A stretch of 37,728 nucleotides of DNA from Flavobacteriaceae bacterium (GCA_030065775.1 JASJDL010000004.1:1-37728), one strand, 5' to 3'; shown: positions 24,071-33,064, counted from the stretch's first letter. The notes: generated by a model from the letters alone, not told the origin. A program made the numbers and translations.

Positions 24071-24093
24071 CTATTAATATAGTTATTTAACTA
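24047..24093. promoter_or_regulatory. Phased BlaI-type operator array
   Basis: Dyad 1, ATAACTAT-TTTT-ATAGTTAT (24047-24066), fills the space between the -33 and -7 boxes. Dyad 2, AACTAT-TAAT-ATAGTT (24069-24084), covers the -33 box. A third AACTA half-site follows at 24089. The AACTA units start at 24049, 24069 and 24089, exactly 20 bp apart, about two helical turns. A bound repressor would block RNA polymerase. Confidence 0.7.
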
Positions 24094-24142
24094 AAAATTA
24101 AGATTTCAAATCTTTAGTACCGGGTCAATCTATTTTAAAATT

Positions 24143-24150
24143 TATATTTG
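24143..24150 (+). promoter_or_regulatory. -7 box TATATTTG of the antiporter gene
   Basis: An exact TAnnTTTG match lies 14 bp upstream of the ATG at 24165. No clear -33 TTG is seen at the usual distance. Confidence 0.45.
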
Positions 24151-24164
24151 CCCAAAATATATCT

Positions 24165-25106
24165 ATGAGCATACTTTACATTGTTTTAGGATTGACTTTC
24201 TTAATACTTGGTGGTAATTGGTTACTGAAAGCGGCGGTGGGATTATCATTGCAGTTGAGTATTCCTAAAATAGTTATAGGTATGACCGTGGTATCTTTTG
24301 CTACTTCGGCACCCGAATTAATTGTGAGTATAAATTCTGCTCTAGATGGCGCTACAGGACTGGCCATAGGTAATGTCATCGGCTCAAATATTGCCAATCT
24401 CGGACTAGTGCTCGGAGTAACAGTTATTTTAGGAAGCATAGAAGTGCAGAGAAGTTTTTATATCACAGATTGGCCGGTCATGATGATCGCATCGGTCATG
24501 TTATACTTTTTTATAACAAAAGATGCATTAATTGAGCGCTATGAGGGCATAATTATGTTCGCCAGCTTAATTGCTTTTTTAATCTATCTATTGCGATTTC
24601 AAAAACCTGCTGTTGTCGATGAAATGCCTGAAGATGACGAGTTATTACCGCTCTATAAAATCGTGTTGTTTTTGTCTATCGGCGGACTTGGACTCTGGGG
24701 AGGTTCTGAGTTACTGATCAGGGGGGCTGTTTCATTGGCGACAAGCCTCGGTGTAAGTGACGCAATTATCGGGGTAACCATAGTTTCTGTTGGTACAAGT
24801 GTTCCAGAACTGGCAGCATCAATAATTGCTGTATTAAAAAAGGAAAAAGCTATTTCATTGGGAAACCTTATCGGATCCAATGTATTTAATATCCTCGCGG
24901 TCTTAGGCATTACATCAATGATCTTACCTGTAGAAGTCAAACCAGACGGAATGAGTTTGATCACTAATGATATCTACTGGATGCTCGGTATATCCTTTTT
25001 AATATTGCCACTGGTGTTTTTACCCCGGGGTTTACGACTGAACTGGCGCGATGGTATCGTTTTATTAGGCATATATGTGACATTCGTCTACTTATCATTT
25101 AATTAA
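24165..25106 (+). CDS. CaCA-family sodium/calcium antiporter (YrbG-like)
   Basis: This 313-aa inner-membrane protein has about ten hydrophobic helices in two inverted halves, each with the alpha-repeat that binds cations. The first half has SFATSAPELIVSINSAL and GNVIGSNIANLGLVLG (about 45-90); the second has SVGTSVPELAASIIAVLKKEKAISLGNLIGSNVFNILAVLG (about 205-245). The GTSxPE/ATSAPE and GSN motifs are diagnostic of the family, which exchanges Ca2+ for Na+ (or K+). It is convergent with the GSII gene, and a shared terminator lies between. Confidence 0.92.
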   Translation: MSILYIVLGLTFLILGGNWLLKAAVGLSLQLSIPKIVIGMTVVSFATSAPELIVSINSALDGATGLAIGNVIGSNIANLGLVLGVTVILGSIEVQRSFYITDWPVMMIASVMLYFFITKDALIERYEGIIMFASLIAFLIYLLRFQKPAVVDEMPEDDELLPLYKIVLFLSIGGLGLWGGSELLIRGAVSLATSLGVSDAIIGVTIVSVGTSVPELAASIIAVLKKEKAISLGNLIGSNVFNILAVLGITSMILPVEVKPDGMSLITNDIYWMLGISFLILPLVFLPRGLRLNWRDGIVLLGIYVTFVYLSFN

Positions 25107-25110
25107 ACCA

Positions 25111-25140
25111 AAAAAAGCCAGCTGATAAGCTGGCTTTTTA
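25111..25140. terminator. Bidirectional intrinsic terminator between the antiporter and GSII genes
   Basis: Perfect stem AGCCAGCT (25116-25123) and AGCTGGCT (25128-25135) with a GATA loop, flanked by A6 on the left and T4-5 on the right. It can stop transcription from both converging genes. Confidence 0.9.
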
Positions 25141-25159
25141 TTTTATTGAATCCTAAAGT

Positions 25160-26182
25160 TTATGCCGGTACGGCAACTTCAGCGGCTTTTACGGTTTGAA
25201 CAATTCTACCCGCAACTTTGTATGGATCTGCATTTGAGGCAGGACGTCTGTCTTCCAGCCATCCTTTCCAGCCACTTTCTACAGTTGCGATTGGAATACG
25301 GATTGAAGCACCTCGATCTGAAACACCATACGAAAATTCGTGTATTGATTGTGTTTCATGCAAACCAGTCAAGCGCTCGTCATTAAATTCACCATAGACA
25401 GCAATATGTTCTTCGGTAACAGGTCTAAAGGCTTCACAAATTTTTTCATAAACATCTTTAGAACCGGCAGTTCTCAATGTTGAATTCGAAAAGTTAGCGT
25501 GCATACCAGAGCCATTCCAGTCACCTTTAACCGGTTTCGGGTGGTATTCAATATAATAGCCATATTTTTCTGTTAATCTGTCCAATAAGTACCGAGCTGC
25601 CCAGACCTGATCACCCGCATTCTTAGCACCTTTGGCGAAGATCTGGAACTCCCACTGGCCACAAGCTACCTCTTGGTTAATTCCTTCAAAATTAATACCC
25701 GCTGCTAAACAAAGATCGGCATGTTCATCAACAAATTCTCTTCCATGGGTGTTTCTACCTCCAACTGAACAATAGTATAATCCTTGTGGGCCCGGATATC
25801 CACCTACTGGGAATCCTAAAGGTAATTGGGTGTGGGTATCCATAATAAAATACTCTTGCTCAAAACCAAACCAAAAATCATCATCATCATCGTCAATCTT
25901 TGCTCTTGCATTTGTTGGATGAGGCGTGCCGTCGGCATTTAGAACTTCAGTAATTACTAGATATCCATCCTTACGCACCGGATCCGGAAATATTGCCACC
26001 GGCTTTAATAAACAGTCTGAAGAATTCCCTTCTGCTTGTTGCGTAGATGAACCATCAAAAGACCAAACAGGGCAATCTTCTAATTTACCACTAAAATCTT
26101 TTTCAATTTTAGTTTTACTTCTCATATTTTGGGTAGGAAAGTAACCGTCTAACCAAATATACTCTAGTTTAGCTTTGCTCAT
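25160..26182 (-). CDS. Glutamine synthetase, type II-like (short, 340 aa)
   Basis: This 340-aa protein has the eukaryote-type GSII plan. The beta-grasp N-domain has LEYIWLDGYF and CPVWSFDGSSTQQAEGNSSD. The catalytic domain has FGFEQEYF (metal-binding Glu), GINQEVACGQWEFQ, NGSGMHANFS (substrate) and GVSDRGASIRIP (ATP/phosphate). It condenses glutamate and ammonia with ATP to form glutamine in the cytoplasm. Bacteroidetes often carry this short GSII next to the large GSIII, which is here in divergent orientation 177 bp away. No regulatory tail or adenylylation-loop sequence is apparent. Confidence 0.95.
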   Translation of the reverse strand: MSKAKLEYIWLDGYFPTQNMRSKTKIEKDFSGKLEDCPVWSFDGSSTQQAEGNSSDCLLKPVAIFPDPVRKDGYLVITEVLNADGTPHPTNARAKIDDDDDDFWFGFEQEYFIMDTHTQLPLGFPVGGYPGPQGLYYCSVGGRNTHGREFVDEHADLCLAAGINFEGINQEVACGQWEFQIFAKGAKNAGDQVWAARYLLDRLTEKYGYYIEYHPKPVKGDWNGSGMHANFSNSTLRTAGSKDVYEKICEAFRPVTEEHIAVYGEFNDERLTGLHETQSIHEFSYGVSDRGASIRIPIATVESGWKGWLEDRRPASNADPYKVAGRIVQTVKAAEVAVPA

Positions 26183-26255
26183 AGTATAAATTTTTATATA
26201 AACAGTGCAAAAATGAGTATTTTTATTTAAACATTAAAATTTTGAGGGGTGATTT

Positions 26256-26274
26256 TAATAAAATTGTTATTTTT
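26256..26274. repeat. 19-bp direct repeat, copy 1 (GSII/GSIII intergenic)
   Basis: TAATAAAATTGTTATTTTT contains a dyad AATAA-N5-TTATT. The identical copy is 61 bp away, in the same orientation. The two lie in the divergent promoter space of the two glutamine synthetase genes and are candidate operators for nitrogen control. Confidence 0.5.
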
Positions 26275-26316
26275 TTATTTTAACCCCCTATTTTTTATGG
26301 GATGTATAATAGAAAC

Positions 26317-26335
26317 TAATAAAATTGTTATTTTT
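26317..26335. repeat. 19-bp direct repeat, copy 2 (GSII/GSIII intergenic)
   Basis: This identical 19-mer starts 43 bp upstream of the GSIII ATG. A protein bound here would sit in or next to the GSIII promoter. Confidence 0.5.
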
Positions 26336-26359
26336 ATACCCGAAATTTAATAACTAAAA

Positions 26360-28543
26360 ATGTCTAGAATACGATTTGATGCGCTAAATGAAGCATCCAA
26401 AAGAAAACCCATAAAGGTTAAGGAAAAAGGCAGGAGGTCGGAAACGTTTGGTTCAAATGTGTTTAATGAGCATGCTATGCGGCAATACCTCACAAAGGAC
26501 GCATTTACAAGCGTGAAAGATGCTATTCAATATGGAACAAAGATCGATAGAAAAATAGCTGATCAGATAGCTGCCGGAATGAAAGATTGGGCTTTGTCCA
26601 AAGAAGCGACTCACTATACACACTGGTTTCAACCTTTGACCGGAGCAACAGCCGAAAAACATGATGCTTTCTTTGAACCTATGGCCGGTGGCGGTGCCAT
26701 GGAAAAGTTTGGAGGCGATCAACTGGTGCAGCAGGAACCAGATGCCTCAAGTTTTCCCCACGGCGGAATTCGCAATACGTTCGAAGCGCGTGGGTACACG
26801 GCTTGGGACCCATCTTCTCCAGCCTTTATCTATGGAACAACATTATGTATCCCCACGGTATTTGTTTCCTACACTGGTGAGGCTTTAGATAATAAAGCTC
26901 CGCTATTACGCGCTTTGCAAGCAGTAGATCACGCAGCTACGGCCATAGCCAAATATTTTGATAAGAATGTTACGAAGGTCAATGCTACTTTAGGTTGGGA
27001 GCAGGAATATTTTTTAATAGATACCGCACTCGCTGCATCAAGGCCGGATATTACCTTAACGGGAAGGACTTTGCTTGGTCACTCTCCCGCTAAAGGACAA
27101 CAACTAGATGACCATTATTTTGGATCGATCCCTTCCAGGGTCATGAGTTTCATGCGAGATTTAGAACAAGAATGTATGTTACTCGGAGTTCCGGTAAAGA
27201 CACGGCACAATGAAGTGGCACCTAATCAATTTGAATTAGCACCCATTTTCGAAGAAGCAAATCTCGCTGTTGACCACAATTCATTACTTATGGATGTTAT
27301 GGAAAAAGTAGCCCAGCGCCATAATTTTAAGGTACTATTCCATGAAAAACCATTTGCCGGAATTAATGGATCAGGTAAGCACAATAATTGGTCCCTGGCA
27401 ACTGATACAGGTGTTAACCTGTTAAGTCCGGGTAAAACCCCGATGAAAAACCTGCAATTCTTGACCTTTTTCGTAAATACGATAAAAGCAGTTCATAATA
27501 ATGAAGAACTCATACGGGCCTCTATTGCGAGCGCGAGTAATGATCATCGCTTAGGTGCAAATGAAGCCCCACCGGCCATAATTTCTGTTTTTATTGGCTC
27601 ACAGCTTTCCCAAGTGTTAGATGAGTTAGAGAATGTCACCAAAGGAAAACTATCACCTCAAGAAAAGACAGATCTCAAATTGAACATTGTAGGTAAAATC
27701 CCTGAAATTCTTTTAGACAATACTGATAGAAACCGAACTTCGCCATTTGCTTTTACAGGGAATAAATTTGAATTACGCGCAGTAGGCTCATGGACCAATT
27801 GTGCAGGGCCGATGACGGTATTAAATACGATTATCGCTAAGCAGCTCAAGGATTTCAAAAAGGAAGCTGATCTCTTAATCGAGAAGAAAAATCTGAAAAA
27901 AGACGAGGCTATTTTTAATGTACTCAGAGAATATATCAAAGCCTCAAAGAAGATCCGTTTTGAAGGGGATGGATACGGTGAAGCCTGGGAAAAAGAAGCA
28001 AAGAAAAGAGGATTGAGTAATCACAAAACAACACCGGAGGCATTAAAAGCGAAAATCTCTAAAGAATCGATCATACTTTATGAAGAAATGGACGTTATGA
28101 GTAAGATTGAGGTACAGGCGCGTCACGAAATTGAATTAGAAGAATACACCATGCGCATTCAAATTGAAGGCAGGGTAATTGGAGACATTGCTAGAAACCA
28201 TGTGATTCCAACAGCAGTTGGCTATCAGAATACCTTAATCGAAAATGTTAGAGGGTTAAAGGAAATTTTTGGTGCCGGTTTCAAAAAACAGGCAAAAGAA
28301 CAGATTGAACTGATCGAACAGATTTCGCATCACATCGCTGAGATTAATTCTAAAGTGGAAGCCATGATTCAAGAACGTAAGAATGCAAATAAACTTTCTG
28401 GTCAGAAGGCCGCTGATGCCTACTGTAATAAGGTGAAACCATATTTTGAAGAAATACGTTACCACTGCGATAAGCTCGAAATGATGGTTGATGATAACTT
28501 ATGGCCACTGACCAAATACAGGGAATTATTATTTACCCGATGA
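26360..28543 (+). CDS. glnN: Glutamine synthetase type III (GlnN)
   Basis: This 727-aa protein is the usual GSIII length. The N-terminal signature has ALNEASKRKP, FGSNVFNEHAMRQYL and WFQPLTGATAEKHDAF (about 75-95). The catalytic core has GWEQEYFLID, KTRHNEVAPNQFELAPIFEEAN, GINGSGKHNNWSL and SASNDHRLGANEAPPAIISVFIG. The C-terminal 150 residues are helical, as in GSIII dodecamers. It makes glutamine from glutamate and ammonia. It is divergent from the GSII gene with shared upstream repeats and has a strong terminator right after its stop. Confidence 0.97.
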   Translation: MSRIRFDALNEASKRKPIKVKEKGRRSETFGSNVFNEHAMRQYLTKDAFTSVKDAIQYGTKIDRKIADQIAAGMKDWALSKEATHYTHWFQPLTGATAEKHDAFFEPMAGGGAMEKFGGDQLVQQEPDASSFPHGGIRNTFEARGYTAWDPSSPAFIYGTTLCIPTVFVSYTGEALDNKAPLLRALQAVDHAATAIAKYFDKNVTKVNATLGWEQEYFLIDTALAASRPDITLTGRTLLGHSPAKGQQLDDHYFGSIPSRVMSFMRDLEQECMLLGVPVKTRHNEVAPNQFELAPIFEEANLAVDHNSLLMDVMEKVAQRHNFKVLFHEKPFAGINGSGKHNNWSLATDTGVNLLSPGKTPMKNLQFLTFFVNTIKAVHNNEELIRASIASASNDHRLGANEAPPAIISVFIGSQLSQVLDELENVTKGKLSPQEKTDLKLNIVGKIPEILLDNTDRNRTSPFAFTGNKFELRAVGSWTNCAGPMTVLNTIIAKQLKDFKKEADLLIEKKNLKKDEAIFNVLREYIKASKKIRFEGDGYGEAWEKEAKKRGLSNHKTTPEALKAKISKESIILYEEMDVMSKIEVQARHEIELEEYTMRIQIEGRVIGDIARNHVIPTAVGYQNTLIENVRGLKEIFGAGFKKQAKEQIELIEQISHHIAEINSKVEAMIQERKNANKLSGQKAADAYCNKVKPYFEEIRYHCDKLEMMVDDNLWPLTKYRELLFTR

Positions 28544-28562
28544 GTTTTGGTTAAAAAAAATT

Positions 28563-28588
28563 AAATCCCGCGTAAGCGGGATTTTTTT
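28563..28588 (+). terminator. Intrinsic terminator of GSIII
   Basis: AAATCCCGC (28563-28571), loop GTAA, GCGGGATTT (28576-28584) and a T run. It lies 19 bp after the stop codon. Confidence 0.93.
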
Positions 28589-28617
28589 ATCTTTAGAAAA
28601 AATAAAAATACACTAAA

Positions 28618-29907
28618 ATGAAACGACTTCTTGCCATCACTATGACTTTTTTATGTATCAACGTTTATGGTCAAAATGCCAAAATCGATAAAATGATTGA
28701 TGCAGTAGAATCCAAGGTTATTGAATGGCGACGTGACTTTCATCAGAATCCTGAATTGTCAAACAGGGAATTTAAAACAGCAGAGAAGATTGCAAAGCAT
28801 TTAAAAAGTTTAGGTCTCGAAGTTGAAACAGGCATTGCCCATACGGGTGTGGTTGGAATTTTGAAAGGGAGCAAACCCGGGCCAGTCATTGCACTGCGTG
28901 CAGATATCGACGCCCTACCGGTAACTGAAAGAACACCGGTTTCATTTGCGTCGAAAGTAAAAAGTATTTATAACGGTATAGAAACCGGAGTGATGCATGC
29001 ATGTGGTCATGATACCCATATTGCCATTTTAATGGGAACGGCAGAAGTGCTGACAAAAATTAAAAAAGACTTGAAAGGAACTATAAAGTTTATCTTTCAA
29101 CCTGCAGAAGAAGGAACTCCGCCGGGGGAAAATGGAGGGGCAAAAATGATGGTAGAAGAAGGCGTACTTAAAAACCCTGATGTAGATGCTATTTTTGGCT
29201 TGCATATTAGCGCCGGTATGACCGTTGGCAATATCTCTTATAAGCCTGCAGGGATCATGGCGGCGTCACAGCGCTTCGTGATTAAGGTAAAAGGAAAGCA
29301 AACACATGGTTCACGGCCTTGGGGAGGTATTGACCCGGTGGTAATCTCTGCGCAAATCATTAACGGACTGCAAACTATTGTTAGCCGGGACACTGAGTTG
29401 ACAAAAGAAGCGGCAGTAATCTCCGTAGGCTTAATTCGAGGTGGCGTTCGAAATAATATTATTCCTGAGGAGGTTGAAATGATCGGTACCATCCGTACGC
29501 TAGATTATGATATGCAGAAAAAGCTGAATGATGAAATGAAGAAACGGGTTCCGGCAATCGCTAAAGCCTTTGGTGGTGAAGCCACTATCGAAATCGACAA
29601 AGGATATCCGATTACTTATAATGATCCAAAGTTAACAGCCCAGATGCTACCTGCTCTGCAAAAAGCGGCAGGTAAAGAACAGGTGCATTTGATTAATGCC
29701 ATTACGGGAGCAGAGGACTTTTCGTATTTTCAAAAAGAAGTACCGGGATTGTACTTTTTCCTCGGCGGGAAGCCGGCTGATGTCAAGCCAGAAGATGCAG
29801 CATCACACCACACACCGGACTTTTTCATCGATGAAAGCGGATTAAAATTAGGGGTACAAACGTTTGTAAACTTGACTTTAGACTACATGAATGCAGCGAC
29901 TGAATAA
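28618..29907 (+). CDS. Exported M20D amidohydrolase (N-acyl amino acid/hippurate hydrolase type)
   Basis: This 429-aa protein has a signal peptide (about 1-19, ending YGQ). Metal ligands of the M20 family are seen: the HACGHDTH segment with Cys129 and His131, and Glu164 and Glu165 in QPAEEG. HGSRPWGGIDPVV marks the dimer and substrate region, and ITGAEDFSYF is the last family motif. The Cys ligand places it in subfamily M20D, which removes acyl groups from N-acyl amino acids. The signal peptide points to the periplasm. It is a single gene: the GSIII terminator lies before it and the convergent MORN gene after it. Confidence 0.92.
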   Translation: MKRLLAITMTFLCINVYGQNAKIDKMIDAVESKVIEWRRDFHQNPELSNREFKTAEKIAKHLKSLGLEVETGIAHTGVVGILKGSKPGPVIALRADIDALPVTERTPVSFASKVKSIYNGIETGVMHACGHDTHIAILMGTAEVLTKIKKDLKGTIKFIFQPAEEGTPPGENGGAKMMVEEGVLKNPDVDAIFGLHISAGMTVGNISYKPAGIMAASQRFVIKVKGKQTHGSRPWGGIDPVVISAQIINGLQTIVSRDTELTKEAAVISVGLIRGGVRNNIIPEEVEMIGTIRTLDYDMQKKLNDEMKKRVPAIAKAFGGEATIEIDKGYPITYNDPKLTAQMLPALQKAAGKEQVHLINAITGAEDFSYFQKEVPGLYFFLGGKPADVKPEDAASHHTPDFFIDESGLKLGVQTFVNLTLDYMNAATE

Positions 29908-29995
29908 GGTTTGCTTTATCAGGTACTACATTCAGAAAACGAACACTTACGGCTAATGCTAATTTAGTATTGCCTGTAATGTTTTATTGATCGGT

Positions 29996-31495
29996 TTACT
30001 TGTAACTCTTGGAGAGCACGCCATTTTTCCATTCGCCAATCTGTTCTTTATTGGTCTTGCCATTTTTGTAATAGCCTAAGCCATCTCTATTATTATTTCT
30101 GTATTGACCGGCATAATAGCTTTTATCCTTCCAAAAGAAGAAAGCATTTCCATCAAATGAACCATTTAATGAAAATTCACCAAAATAGATATTTCCTGAA
30201 GCATAGGTATATCGGCCCAACCTTCTTTTACCATTAATGAAGAACCCCTGAAATGTATCTCCGTTCGTCCATTTAAATTTACCATAGCCATTTTGGCAGT
30301 TACCTGCAATGCAACCTGTGGTGCTATTTTTATTGGTGAAGAAAGTGTGTTTATTTTTTAAGGTACCATTTTCCCAATAGCCATAGTTATATTTATTATT
30401 CAGCTCTTTTTTCTCACCATACCCAGTGATCTTGCCATTGGTCCATTCTCCTTCATATTTCGTGTTATTCTTCCAAAGGTACTGTCCAAAACCGTGACGA
30501 ATATTATTTCTCCAGTTGCCGAAATACTTATCGCCATTTTTCCATACATAACTGCCGTAACCATTTTTCTGTTTGTTTGAGAAAAAACCTTCATAACTTC
30601 CATTATCATAGACATATTTTCCCCAACCTTCAGTACAATTACCTTTTATACAACCTTTAGCAGTTGAGTTCACTGATGTTAACCATGCATCCTGTGACTT
30701 GTCTTCCTTCCATTGACCATCATAGGTTAATTTGCCCTCTAGATTGTAGAATTTACCCGCCCCATCTCTTTTACCTTCTTTCCACATTCCAATATATTTT
30801 CCATCCGTATAATATTTCGTGCCAAAACCACCTAATGTACCATTGATATAATTTCCTTCATATAAAAGATTTCCAGATTTATCATATTCTTTACCATACC
30901 CATTGAATGTCCCATTTTTATTTTCACCTACATGCTTTGCACCTGACGCAAAATAGTACGAACCATTGCCGTCTCTTTTATTATTTTTATAGGTGCCGAC
31001 GTAACGATCACCATTTGGCCAATTCATAGTTCCTTGCCCCTCTCTTATTCCATTTTTATATTGGCCAGTATATGAACCACCATTTGTAAAAAATTCAGTT
31101 CCTTTTCCGTCTTTTACTCCTTTTTTCCAATTTCCTTTATATATCAATTTACCGTCATTACGATCGTAAGATTTTCCATAACCATTCAATTTTCCACCGT
31201 AAAAAACACCTTCAAAAGAGAGCTTTCCCATAGCATTGTATTGCTTACATTGCCCGTTAGCAATATTATTTTTAAATACACCTATAATTTTGGTTCCATT
31301 TTTATAGAAATAGGTCCCTTGCCCGTCTAAAAGTCCACCTTTAAAGGTGCCTTCATAACTGTCACCATTTCCATAGGTTCTTTTCCCAAAGCCATTTTGG
31401 CAATCACCTGAAACGCAGGACGGTTTTACTTCTTGAGAATAAAGATTTAAGGTAGCTAGTACAAGAGATAAAAATAAGAGCTGATATTTTCTCAT
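29996..31495 (-). CDS. Exported MORN-repeat protein with three CxxGxC blocks
   Basis: This 499-aa protein has a signal peptide (about 1-20). About 16 MORN-type repeats (pattern Y-G-W-x-G-x-x-x-G-x-G) fill the rest, such as GDSYEGTFKGGLLDGQGTY, GDRYVGTYKNNKRDGNGSY and GDKYFGNWRNNIRHGFGQY. Three long blocks each open with a CxxGxC motif (CVSGDCQNGFGK, CIKGNCTEGWGK, CIAGNCQNGYGK) at about residues 27, 292 and 404. The paired cysteines may form disulphides in the periplasm. MORN proteins serve as scaffolds or membrane-binding proteins; no enzyme is implied. Confidence 0.9.
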   Translation of the reverse strand: MRKYQLLFLSLVLATLNLYSQEVKPSCVSGDCQNGFGKRTYGNGDSYEGTFKGGLLDGQGTYFYKNGTKIIGVFKNNIANGQCKQYNAMGKLSFEGVFYGGKLNGYGKSYDRNDGKLIYKGNWKKGVKDGKGTEFFTNGGSYTGQYKNGIREGQGTMNWPNGDRYVGTYKNNKRDGNGSYYFASGAKHVGENKNGTFNGYGKEYDKSGNLLYEGNYINGTLGGFGTKYYTDGKYIGMWKEGKRDGAGKFYNLEGKLTYDGQWKEDKSQDAWLTSVNSTAKGCIKGNCTEGWGKYVYDNGSYEGFFSNKQKNGYGSYVWKNGDKYFGNWRNNIRHGFGQYLWKNNTKYEGEWTNGKITGYGEKKELNNKYNYGYWENGTLKNKHTFFTNKNSTTGCIAGNCQNGYGKFKWTNGDTFQGFFINGKRRLGRYTYASGNIYFGEFSLNGSFDGNAFFFWKDKSYYAGQYRNNNRDGLGYYKNGKTNKEQIGEWKNGVLSKSYK

Positions 31496-31648
31496 AGCTG
31501 GTTGCTGTTAATCTTTTGAAATAGGGCTGAATTTTAAAGTAAATTCTGTAATAATGCATTGATAACCAACTCTTAAAATTAATAAATTTAATTTATTTGC
31601 CATAAGTTTTAGCAATTAATTAATATGAACACTACATTCTTTAATCAT

Positions 31649-31656
31649 TATATTTG
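31649..31656 (+). promoter_or_regulatory. -7 box TATATTTG of the rhodanese gene
   Basis: An exact TAnnTTTG match lies 19 bp upstream of the ATG at 31676. No good -33 box is seen. Confidence 0.45.
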
Positions 31657-31675
31657 CAGCATTAAATAGCATTTA

Positions 31676-31978
31676 ATGGGATTTTTTAACTTTAGACAAG
31701 AATTTGGTGACGTGCAAGCCTATTTAGAGAAAGGAGCCATAGTTTTAGATGTGCGAACCGAGGCAGAATATGAAGAGGGGCATGTTGAAGGCTCTAAACA
31801 TATTCAATTAGATTTTATTCCAGATCATATAGAAGAAATAAAAGCATGGGGTAAACCTGTTATTACTTGTTGCAGGAGTGGTGCCAGAAGTGGTACTGCT
31901 GAAGAATTTTTAGCAGAGCACGGTATAGATGTCATCAATGGAGGCCCCTGGGAAAATGTAGATCAGTATGTGGAATAA
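31676..31978 (+). CDS. Single-domain rhodanese-like protein
   Basis: This 100-aa cytoplasmic protein has VLDVRTEAEYEEGHVEGSKHI and the active-site loop CRSGARS, with Cys66 as the sulfur-carrying residue, preceded by another Cys (Cys65). Single-domain rhodaneses pass sulfur from thiosulfate, polysulfide or persulfide to cyanide or a protein partner. The active loop has six residues after Cys, as in sulfurtransferases and not Cdc25 phosphatases. It stands alone, convergent with the GSCFA gene 50 bp away. Confidence 0.92.
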   Translation: MGFFNFRQEFGDVQAYLEKGAIVLDVRTEAEYEEGHVEGSKHIQLDFIPDHIEEIKAWGKPVITCCRSGARSGTAEEFLAEHGIDVINGGPWENVDQYVE

Positions 31979-32028
31979 ATGGTATTTCCGCTTATTCTGG
32001 TCTGTATCGAAATAGTGTCAAGAAATTT

Positions 32029-32979
32029 TTAAAACTTCATAAATGGAAATGCTTTTTGTAGTCTTTCCATTTTTTGTTTTTGAATAGCAAGAAACTTTTG
32101 GTGCTGCTCTGAATCAGGACGAAAGGGTTTGTGCAAATTCCCTTTTTGAATGTTATCAACTTCTGACATGGTTGGTTTGGCCTTGTCAGAAATCCAAACC
32201 AATTGAAATTTTTCCCAGATGTAATCAATCGCAATTTGACTGGGATGGATCATATCTTCGTTATAAAAACGATAGTCACGTAATTCATCCATCATAAGTT
32301 CATAACCAGGGAAATAATGAATGTTATTTCTTGGATCAACAACCTGGTGAACTCCTGAGATCAAATGTGCTTTACTCTGATTGTTTTCTGTGATCCCGTC
32401 CTTTAAATGACGAATAGGTGACACGGTTAGAATAATAGTTACTTTCGGGTTTAAACTGCGAATCAACGAAATAATCCCTTCTAAACTTTCGGTAATTTCA
32501 TTAACGGATAATAATTCTTTCGAAAACTCCTTTTGTGGCACTTTATGGCAATTCGCGACGATGTTATCAGTTGCGATATGTCTGTAGACCCAAGCAGTAC
32601 CTAAAGTAATGATAATATGAGTCGATTCATTGATCTGTTTATATGTTGATTCAACAGATAAGTTCAGATCATGAATCAGTTGCTCCATACTAGAATTATT
32701 GAGTTTAGAATGAACTTCAAAACTACTCCACTGCTCATTGAACCGAAAGAGATCAGGTTCACCATATTTTTTCTCGTTAATAGCATTTGTGATGAGGTTT
32801 TCGATAGCCCTAGGATGAAATAATATTCCGAACGGATTGATAAGGTTTTGAAATTTAAAATAGTCAAGCTTTACTCCAATATTTTCTGCGAAGCATGATC
32901 CCAGCAATAGCAGTTTTGAATCGTAATCGATTTGATGCTGCTGTTGCGGCTCGAATGGAATATGGGTTTGGAGCTGCAT
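32029..32979 (-). CDS. GSCFA-domain protein (SGNH-like hydrolase family)
   Basis: This 316-aa protein has the family's name-giving motif GSCFAENIG (27-35), followed by NPFGILFHP, TLGTAWVYRH and VSPIRH. A late MIHPS segment carries the His of an SGNH-like Ser-His pair. GSCFA proteins are common in Bacteroidetes and resemble GDSL/SGNH esterases; the biochemical role is not settled. No signal peptide is present, so it is probably cytoplasmic. It lies 85 bp downstream of alaS on the same strand and may share its transcript. Confidence 0.9.
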   Translation of the reverse strand: MQLQTHIPFEPQQQHQIDYDSKLLLLGSCFAENIGVKLDYFKFQNLINPFGILFHPRAIENLITNAINEKKYGEPDLFRFNEQWSSFEVHSKLNNSSMEQLIHDLNLSVESTYKQINESTHIIITLGTAWVYRHIATDNIVANCHKVPQKEFSKELLSVNEITESLEGIISLIRSLNPKVTIILTVSPIRHLKDGITENNQSKAHLISGVHQVVDPRNNIHYFPGYELMMDELRDYRFYNEDMIHPSQIAIDYIWEKFQLVWISDKAKPTMSEVDNIQKGNLHKPFRPDSEQHQKFLAIQKQKMERLQKAFPFMKF

Positions 32980-33064
32980 TATTAATGTTCAGATCATTCC
33001 TGTGAAAGCATGAATCCATAATTTTTGAATTTATGATGATTCCGCGTCAAGTGTAGAATGACAA

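Noticed and set aside
30000-31400. Repeated DNA that could look like a CRISPR or tandem array
   Set aside because: It is the coding repetition of the MORN protein: the units vary and are in frame, with no spacers. No CRISPR array is seen anywhere in the window.
33010-33040. Imperfect inverted repeat GAATCCATAA...TTATGATGATTC between alaS and the GSCFA gene
   Set aside because: It has a 2-nt bulge and no T run; too weak to call a terminator.
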